DNA from: G963674505 sp964575975
GTDB lineage: Bacteria; Desulfobacterota; Desulfobacteria; Desulfobacterales; SKZT01
DNA length: 64,000 nt
NCBI GenBank assembly: GCA_964575975.1
Contig: CAZNTU010000002.1
Coordinates: 1 to 64,000, forward strand
Reading direction: 5' to 3'
The notes under the pieces were generated by a model. It was given only the letters and a program-made list of their open reading frames with translations, was not told where the DNA came from and ran no database searches. Shown here in pieces: positions 59,482 to 64,000 of the stretch. Within the stretch, counting starts at the first letter, position 1. Every line of letters begins with the position of its first letter. The translations under genes were made by a program, and so were the position numbers.

Positions 59482-60768
59482 TCAAAATTCCAACCCGTCC
59501 TTCCGTCTGAAAAGTTCGAAAATCTTCCCGACGCCACTTTTACCGAATTCCCGTTTTTGGATCAGTCGTCCCTTCAGTTTCGCGAGGATATCCCCGATAT
59601 CGTTGATTATGTAAATCTTCTTGATCGCCTCGCTTTGGTATTTGTCAACATAGACAAGCGTTTCCTCTATTTTATCGATCATATCCAAAGCGAGGTCGGT
59701 TCCCAATATTTCCGGCGCCCGGTCCAAAATATTCCTTAAGAATTCGTTGAAACCGTTTACCAGAAAAAGGCGGCCTTCCTCTATATCCCGGATCGCCTTC
59801 ATGGCCTCCATCACATTGTATATGTTGGTCGCGTAGGGATTGGCCGGGTCGAAATCCCGGAAAATATCGGTTTTCTTGAAATTCGAATCGTCGGGCTTGC
59901 TTTCGTCGAAAATCGCCCCGGCGTCCTTTCCCAATTCCTTTTCGAGCATCCTGCACACCACATGAAGCACGTCGAGATATACCATTACGATAGCCGAATA
60001 AAACGCGACATGCTCCTGGAATTCCCTCCGCTCCTTCTCTTTCTTTTCCGACTTCCCGGCCGTGCTTTGCGCGTCGGTTATCAGCCCCGAGGAAACGAGG
60101 GAATACAAGACCTTGAAAACGACGAATTCGTCGTAGCCGCTTTCTTCGACGACTTGGCGCACGGAACGGCTTCCGTCTATCAAAGACAGGATTCGCCATT
60201 CTTCGGCGTTCAATTTCACCTCCTCCTTGCCCTGGATTGTCTCCGAGATTTTAAAAACCTGTTTGTCGCTCGTGATTTGTTTTCTGATGATCGACATCTC
60301 GTCGATCCGCCGGGACGCCTCCAGCAGGACCTTGGTGGTGTTCAGCCGCGTGGCCGCAGCCCCCCGCAAGTTAATAAGGGCGTCCTGATATTCGAACTCG
60401 CCTTTTTCCCAAAGAAAGAGCTTGAAGATGATCTCCTCGACATGCTTGTTGATAATGTCTTGCAGGTCTTCCAAGGAGACAAAACCTTTTTCCACCAGTA
60501 CCTTTTCAAGCGAATGCCTCCTTGCTTTCGCGAGGCGCAGGCATTCCTCGACCTGTTTTTTCGAAACAAGCCCTCTTTTCAGAAGAGAAAAGCTTAAACG
60601 CGTCTCTTTCGCCGACCCTACCGCATAAACGATATCGCCTTCCTTGAAGATTATCTTGATTTCGTGTTCCTGTTTTTTGAGGCGAAGGATGCCGCTCTTT
60701 TGGTCGTTGCACAAAAGCTGCAAAATACTGGTGAGAAAAAAAGTTTCGAAGTTGCCTTTCAGAAGCAT
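59482..60768 (-). CDS. DUF4388 (PATAN-like) domain protein
   Basis: 428 residues. The N-terminal DUF4388 region is clear: LKGNFETFFLTSILQLLCNDQKSGILRLKKQ, followed by IIFKEGDIVYAVGS. The middle contains a winged-helix-like segment (LNAEEWRILSLIDGSRSVRQVVEESG) and a charged helix (SEKKEKERREFQEHV); the C-terminus ends in a helical domain with DIFRDFDPANPYATNIYNVM. Such proteins are common in deltaproteobacteria and are linked to signal transduction, without a proven role. Cytosolic. Confidence 0.85.
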   Translation of the reverse strand: MLLKGNFETFFLTSILQLLCNDQKSGILRLKKQEHEIKIIFKEGDIVYAVGSAKETRLSFSLLKRGLVSKKQVEECLRLAKARRHSLEKVLVEKGFVSLEDLQDIINKHVEEIIFKLFLWEKGEFEYQDALINLRGAAATRLNTTKVLLEASRRIDEMSIIRKQITSDKQVFKISETIQGKEEVKLNAEEWRILSLIDGSRSVRQVVEESGYDEFVVFKVLYSLVSSGLITDAQSTAGKSEKKEKERREFQEHVAFYSAIVMVYLDVLHVVCRMLEKELGKDAGAIFDESKPDDSNFKKTDIFRDFDPANPYATNIYNVMEAMKAIRDIEEGRLFLVNGFNEFLRNILDRAPEILGTDLALDMIDKIEETLVYVDKYQSEAIKKIYIINDIGDILAKLKGRLIQKREFGKSGVGKIFELFRRKDGLEF

Positions 60769-60805
60769 TGCGATCTTCCGGCATGGAGAGAGGTTGGCGA
60801 CGATT

Positions 60806-61276
60806 TCAATTTCGCAGCGTAGCCTGAAGTCTTTTCGGGTAAACGAGCAACTCCAGAGCCGAAACGATATCCGTGCAGACTATGTCCGCATACATCAGAG
60901 CTTGCCCGAAGGCGCCTTCTTTCAAAACGACGGCTATCCCCAACGCGGCCTCCCGGATCATGGACAGATCGTTTCTCCCGTTGCCGATGCAAACGACGCT
61001 CTCGGCGCCCAGACCTTTGACGTAATTCAGCTTTTGCCCGGCCTGGTCTTGCGCCCCCAGGATATGAACGGAACAGTAAATACCCGCCAGACCGTCCCGC
61101 GCGTTCCCGAACGTGTCCGCCGTCACGACATGCACATGGAGGTTCCGGGACAACGCATCGAGCAAGTCCTTCACTCCGGCCGCGATATTGCCGTCCACGG
61201 CCATCGTGCCGTTGTAGTCCAATACCAAATGTTTCAATTCCAGTTTTCGGCCGCCGGGTATGTCTATCTCGATCAT
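60806..61276 (-). CDS. HAD-superfamily soluble phosphatase
   Basis: 156 residues from MIEIDIPGGRKLELKHL, chosen for the AAAGGA site; an ATG 10 codons earlier is less likely. Motif I is LDYNGTMAVDG, where Asn replaces the second Asp of the DxDGT pattern, as in soluble P-type-ATPase-like proteins; motif IV is CIGNGRNDLSMI. Phosphotransferase or phosphatase activity is probable, but the altered motif leaves the chemistry open. The gene is followed upstream on the same strand by a broken cNMP domain. Confidence 0.75.
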   Translation of the reverse strand: MIEIDIPGGRKLELKHLVLDYNGTMAVDGNIAAGVKDLLDALSRNLHVHVVTADTFGNARDGLAGIYCSVHILGAQDQAGQKLNYVKGLGAESVVCIGNGRNDLSMIREAALGIAVVLKEGAFGQALMYADIVCTDIVSALELLVYPKRLQATLRN

Positions 61277-61309
61277 GGCATTTCCTTTAAAATTGTGGAA
61301 GATCATGTC

Positions 61310-61528
61310 TTATCGATGAATTTTCACAATCGCGGACGGTCTATCGCAAACCACCTTGGCTACGGTCTTTTCCGTGAAAATCGCGGACTCCCCAAAAACC
61401 TCCCCTTCCATTATAGAACAGAGTTCCACGACCTTTCTCTCGGACTCGGAGAACGACACCCGCGCGCCTCCTTCGATCAAGACGTAAAATATGTCGATGC
61501 CCGATAATATGAAAACAAGAGAACCGCG
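61310..61528 (-). pseudogene. Remnant of a cyclic-nucleotide-binding domain
   Basis: This 72-codon open frame on the minus strand has no start codon and begins right after a TGA. It encodes FYVLIEGGARVSF and GEVFGESAIFTEKTVAKVV, a close match to the beta-roll and phosphate-binding cassette of a cNMP-binding domain. About half the domain, including its N-terminal strands, is missing, and no other frame upstream continues it. A decayed or truncated gene, related in type to the intact one at 31795-32295. Confidence 0.7.
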
Positions 61529-61731
61529 TCAAGCTATACCTCCACGCGCATCGCTCATTTTCCAGTCGTTCGCCTACGGCCCGCGCGGCTGAAATAAAAA
61601 GTGTCGCCAACGACCGGGCCTCTGTAATGGAAAAGCCGGTATCTTGTCTTGAACGAAACAGACCCTCCATACCATGCTATGCCGTCAGGAAGGATTTGGG
61701 TTCGGGAAACGGCGGCGGCATAGGCGAAAAA

Positions 61732-61881
61732 ATGAACGACCCGGCCGTGGCGGATCGTCAAAAGCGCAACAGAACGAGCTGGTCCCTTGAGGAATCGGTC
61801 GCTCTCGCCGCGCTGGAATGCCTGAAGATAAACAACGAATGGTTTCAAACAGGAGAAATCGAATTCAGACTTGCGGCTTAG
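61732..61881 (+). CDS. Small hypothetical ORF
   Basis: 49 codons from an ATG after AGGCGAAAAA, overlapping the nitroreductase 3' end by 17 bases. The sequence NRTSWSLEESVALAALECLKINNEWF looks helical and weakly resembles a short DNA-binding helix, but it could be chance. Low confidence. Confidence 0.3.
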   Translation: MNDPAVADRQKRNRTSWSLEESVALAALECLKINNEWFQTGEIEFRLAA

Positions 61882-62815
61882 CCAATAATGCTATTGTAAC
61901 CGGACAATTCGAAAAGATCCGGACAACCGGTCTTTTTCGACCGCATACCTTCCGATAGGTCTCCTCGGGCCATCCTAGTGCGATAACGGCGTGGACGTTT
62001 TCCTCGTCGGGGATGCCCAGTTTTCGGGCGATGTTTCTATCGTGTTTCATGGCTTCGACGGCGAAGCCGATCAGGCAGGAACCGAGGCCCAGGGCGTGGG
62101 CGGCCAGGAGGATGTTCTGGGAGGCCAGGAGGGCGTCCTCGGCGGGGCAGCTGGCACCGGGCCGGGAGCCTACGATTATCGCGGCGGTCGCGCCGTGGAA
62201 AAGACGATCCCTGCCGGTTCGGTCGTACTGCTCGATGGCTTTCTGCACCGACCGGTAATAGTTCCGATAATAGCGGTCGAGGGTTCCCTTTCCGATCAAT
62301 TTCAAGCTTTTTCGCAAGAGAGAGTTTCGGGCAAGGCGGTTCAGTTTTCGGAAGAAATCGCCGATCAAATCCCCTGCGGTCATGACGGCCGCGCGGTCGG
62401 GAAGGACGGTGAACGTCCATTTCTGGCTGTTCGTGCCCGACGGGGCGCAAATGCCCACGTTGATCAAGTCCTCGAGAAGTTCGAGCCGCACGGGGTCGGG
62501 GTTGTAATTTCGGCAGGAGCGGCGCGAGCGCATAAGGCTTGAGAGGCCGGACACGTCGTACCGGCCGAAAGGTATCCATTCGTCGGAACTCTCGAAGGAG
62601 CGAAAGCGGGGCGTGTCGGAGTCGAGACCGGCAACCCGGATGGCATCGACCGGGCACGCGGCTTCGCAGTGGCCGCAGGACAGGGAACGGTCGCCCGCGA
62701 CAACCGCCTTGCCGTCCTTCACGACCAAGGTTTCCGAAGGGCACGCGGCGACGCACAGGCCGCATCCGACGCACCTTTCTTGATCGATCTCGATATGTAC
62801 GTCCCTGTCTATCAT
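61865..62815 (-). CDS. Ferredoxin-domain nitroreductase
   Basis: 316 residues from MIDRDVHIEI; an ATG seven codons upstream is an alternative. Two [4Fe-4S] motifs open the protein (CVGCGLCVAACPSE and CGHCEAACPVDA), followed by an FMN nitroreductase domain: MRSRRSCRNYNPDPV, VGICAPSGTNSQKWTF, and the C-terminal IALGWPEETY. The fusion links ferredoxin electrons to flavin-dependent reduction. Substrate unknown; common in anaerobes. A MarR-type gene lies 58 bases upstream on the same strand and may regulate it. Confidence 0.88.
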   Translation of the reverse strand: MIDRDVHIEIDQERCVGCGLCVAACPSETLVVKDGKAVVAGDRSLSCGHCEAACPVDAIRVAGLDSDTPRFRSFESSDEWIPFGRYDVSGLSSLMRSRRSCRNYNPDPVRLELLEDLINVGICAPSGTNSQKWTFTVLPDRAAVMTAGDLIGDFFRKLNRLARNSLLRKSLKLIGKGTLDRYYRNYYRSVQKAIEQYDRTGRDRLFHGATAAIIVGSRPGASCPAEDALLASQNILLAAHALGLGSCLIGFAVEAMKHDRNIARKLGIPDEENVHAVIALGWPEETYRKVCGRKRPVVRIFSNCPVTIALLAKPQV

Positions 62816-62873
62816 TGCTGCAACCGAAACCGGCAATCAAAGGGGTCCCTACCCCGTTTGGGTTTTCAAAGCC

Positions 62874-63377
62874 TCACTCGATGGGGGCGTCGTCCAAATC
62901 CATCAGCTCGACGATCCTGTCGATGGATTTCATGATGTCTTCGCGTTCGTTAAGGTCCAACTCCGCGAACTTCTTTTGGAACTTTTCCTGCAGGGGAGTC
63001 GGGGCCTGCTCGAGAAAGGCGAGACCTTCCTCGGTGATTTCCACGTGTATTTGCCGGCGGTCGACGCTGATACGGTTGCGGCGGACCAAATTGCGCTTTT
63101 CCAGCCGATCGACTATTCCGGTGACGGTGCTTTTGTTCAAAAAAACGTTTTTTGTCAACTCGCCGAGAGGTACGGGTCCCCTTTGGGAAATTTCCCATAG
63201 GCAGATCAGTTGGGGAATGGTGATCTTGTACTTTTCCTGGATGAATTTCGAGTGTTTGTCCAAGCCATGGGATATTTGTCTGAGTCTTTTGGTTACGTGA
63301 ACGATGCCGGGGTACACCATTTGTATTGCGCCTCTTGTATTCATGCTTTTTTTCGAATCCGATTTTCGCCCGGACAA
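62874..63377 (-). CDS. MarR-family transcriptional regulator
   Basis: Up to 167 residues; the start could be at MNTRGAIQMV or MVYPGIVHVT since the first residues are basic and unusual. The winged helix-turn-helix is seen in FLNKSTVTGIVDRLEKRNLVRRNRISVDRRQIHVEITEEG, with dimerisation helices before and after. It probably represses itself and the ferredoxin-nitroreductase gene downstream in response to a phenolic or redox signal. It binds DNA as a dimer. Confidence 0.9.
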   Translation of the reverse strand: MSGRKSDSKKSMNTRGAIQMVYPGIVHVTKRLRQISHGLDKHSKFIQEKYKITIPQLICLWEISQRGPVPLGELTKNVFLNKSTVTGIVDRLEKRNLVRRNRISVDRRQIHVEITEEGLAFLEQAPTPLQEKFQKKFAELDLNEREDIMKSIDRIVELMDLDDAPIE

Positions 63378-63492
63378 AACGCTCGTGCCGAAAAGCTAAC
63401 TATTGCTCCCGAAGGCCGTGCCGAAATTCCGGCGAAGGAAAGTATAATAAAACCATAATATGCAATTTACAAATAAAATTGTTTCCGACGTT

Positions 63493-64000
63493 TCAGAAGT
63501 CTCGGAAACGGTCGTGATCTTCTCTCATGGCAAGGGGAGGGGCGAGGATTTCGGACCAGGCGACGGCCTTCCGAAGTTCGTCCGCTGAGGTTTCGAAGAT
63601 CGGGGGCGAAACGGTTGTGGCGTTTTCCGGCGCTGGGGGAGTCGCAGGTTCTTGGGGCTGTGACTCGGGGGTACGGGCCCGTATTTTTTTCTTTCGCGTT
63701 TCTGCGGCGGGAAGCGGGGGCGGAGAAGGGAGGGGAGCGTTCTTGTCCCAAACGAGCTTGCTTTGACGGGTATTTCCTTTGCCCGCCGTGGCTTTTTTGT
63801 CGCGCGCAAGTTGTTCCTGCTGCTCTTTGGCCGCCTTGATTTCCTTTTGGATTTGGGCGACGACATCGCCGAAGAGGTCTTTCCATCCCGTCTTTTTGCC
63901 GGTTTGGAGCTTATGCTGGGATCTTGCGGGCTTTTTGGTTTTTTCCGCGATTTTTTTAAGGCTCCTGACGATGGAAACGAAAAAAAACAGAAAAAATATC
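63493..64000 (-). CDS. Membrane-anchored hypothetical protein (5' end outside window)
   Basis: An open frame runs from the right edge to a TGA at 63493-63495, 169 codons. It starts within a hydrophobic segment (IFFLFFFVSIVRSLKKIAEK), then a Lys-rich, Pro-rich linker without fixed structure, and ends with the conserved-looking tail ADELRKAVAWSEILAPPLA then MREDHDRFRDF. This matches a family of small inner-membrane-tethered proteins in deltaproteobacteria whose role is unknown; I cannot name it. A long A+T-rich gap (63378-63492) separates it from marR. Confidence 0.65.
   Translation of the reverse strand, partial: IFFLFFFVSIVRSLKKIAEKTKKPARSQHKLQTGKKTGWKDLFGDVVAQIQKEIKAAKEQQEQLARDKKATAGKGNTRQSKLVWDKNAPLPSPPPLPAAETRKKKIRARTPESQPQEPATPPAPENATTVSPPIFETSADELRKAVAWSEILAPPLAMREDHDRFRDF

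Overview
The window looks like a chromosomal stretch from a Gram-negative, probably anaerobic or microaerophilic bacterium of the deltaproteobacterial (Desulfobacterota) kind or a neighbouring phylum. Evidence: an outer-membrane LPS transporter (lptD) with Kdo-modifying genes kdnA/kdnB; a siroheme-decarboxylase-like Lrp protein; many radical SAM enzymes; ferredoxin-nitroreductase, rubrerythrin-like, amphi-Trp, TIGR04076 and DUF4388 proteins; and a sigma-54 promoter. G+C is moderate, several genes start with TTG, and I saw no rRNA, tRNA, CRISPR array, transposase or phage gene. The family-level placement is inference.

Layout. 1-13.7 kb: stress and envelope genes, mostly on the minus strand: a secreted PRC-barrel protein with a long PxVxV repeat tail (cut by the window edge), an SDR, a ferritin-like protein, a secreted intradiol-dioxygenase-like protein, then a probable minus-strand operon of M50-CBS protease, Lon-like protease, universal stress protein, a degenerate cysteinyl-tRNA-synthetase paralogue and an ABC-2 exporter, followed by small proteins and nudC. 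13.9-23 kb: mtnA with an AhbB-like Lrp protein and a B12-binding radical SAM enzyme, then scattered single genes (SEC-C, MT-A70 methylase, NarL-type regulator, CBS, PilZ) separated by unusually long non-coding gaps.

23-28.6 kb is the most interesting accessory block: a near-perfect sigma-54 promoter, a lysine 2,3-aminomutase (kamA) with both lysine-specificity aspartates, and two overlapping D-Ala-D-Ala-ligase-like ATP-grasp genes. This could be a beta-lysine peptide pathway. It converges with dcm-vsr, and a palindromic repeat supplies the C-terminal tails of both converging genes. 28.8-33.1 kb: a ParB/RAM fusion with a phosphoesterase and an amphi-Trp protein, a ferritin-like gene, a cNMP-binding protein and surE.

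33.2-49.4 kb is a plus-strand housekeeping and envelope run: lptD, a NusG paralogue, an HU/IHF protein, holB, ricT, metG, a penicillin-binding protein, kdnA, kdnB, a giant 1270-residue GlmS-like protein and dacB. KdnA and KdnB should make 8-amino-Kdo for the LPS core that LptD exports; the giant GlmS-like gene starts three bases after kdnB and has no clear role. 49.4-57.2 kb is a minus-strand housekeeping run: lon-tsaB, psd, leuB-greA, rpoZ-ttcA-folE2. 57.3-64 kb: prepilin peptidase, moaA, a DUF4388 protein, a HAD phosphatase next to a decayed cNMP-domain remnant, a MarR-nitroreductase pair, and a truncated membrane-anchored hypothetical at the right edge.
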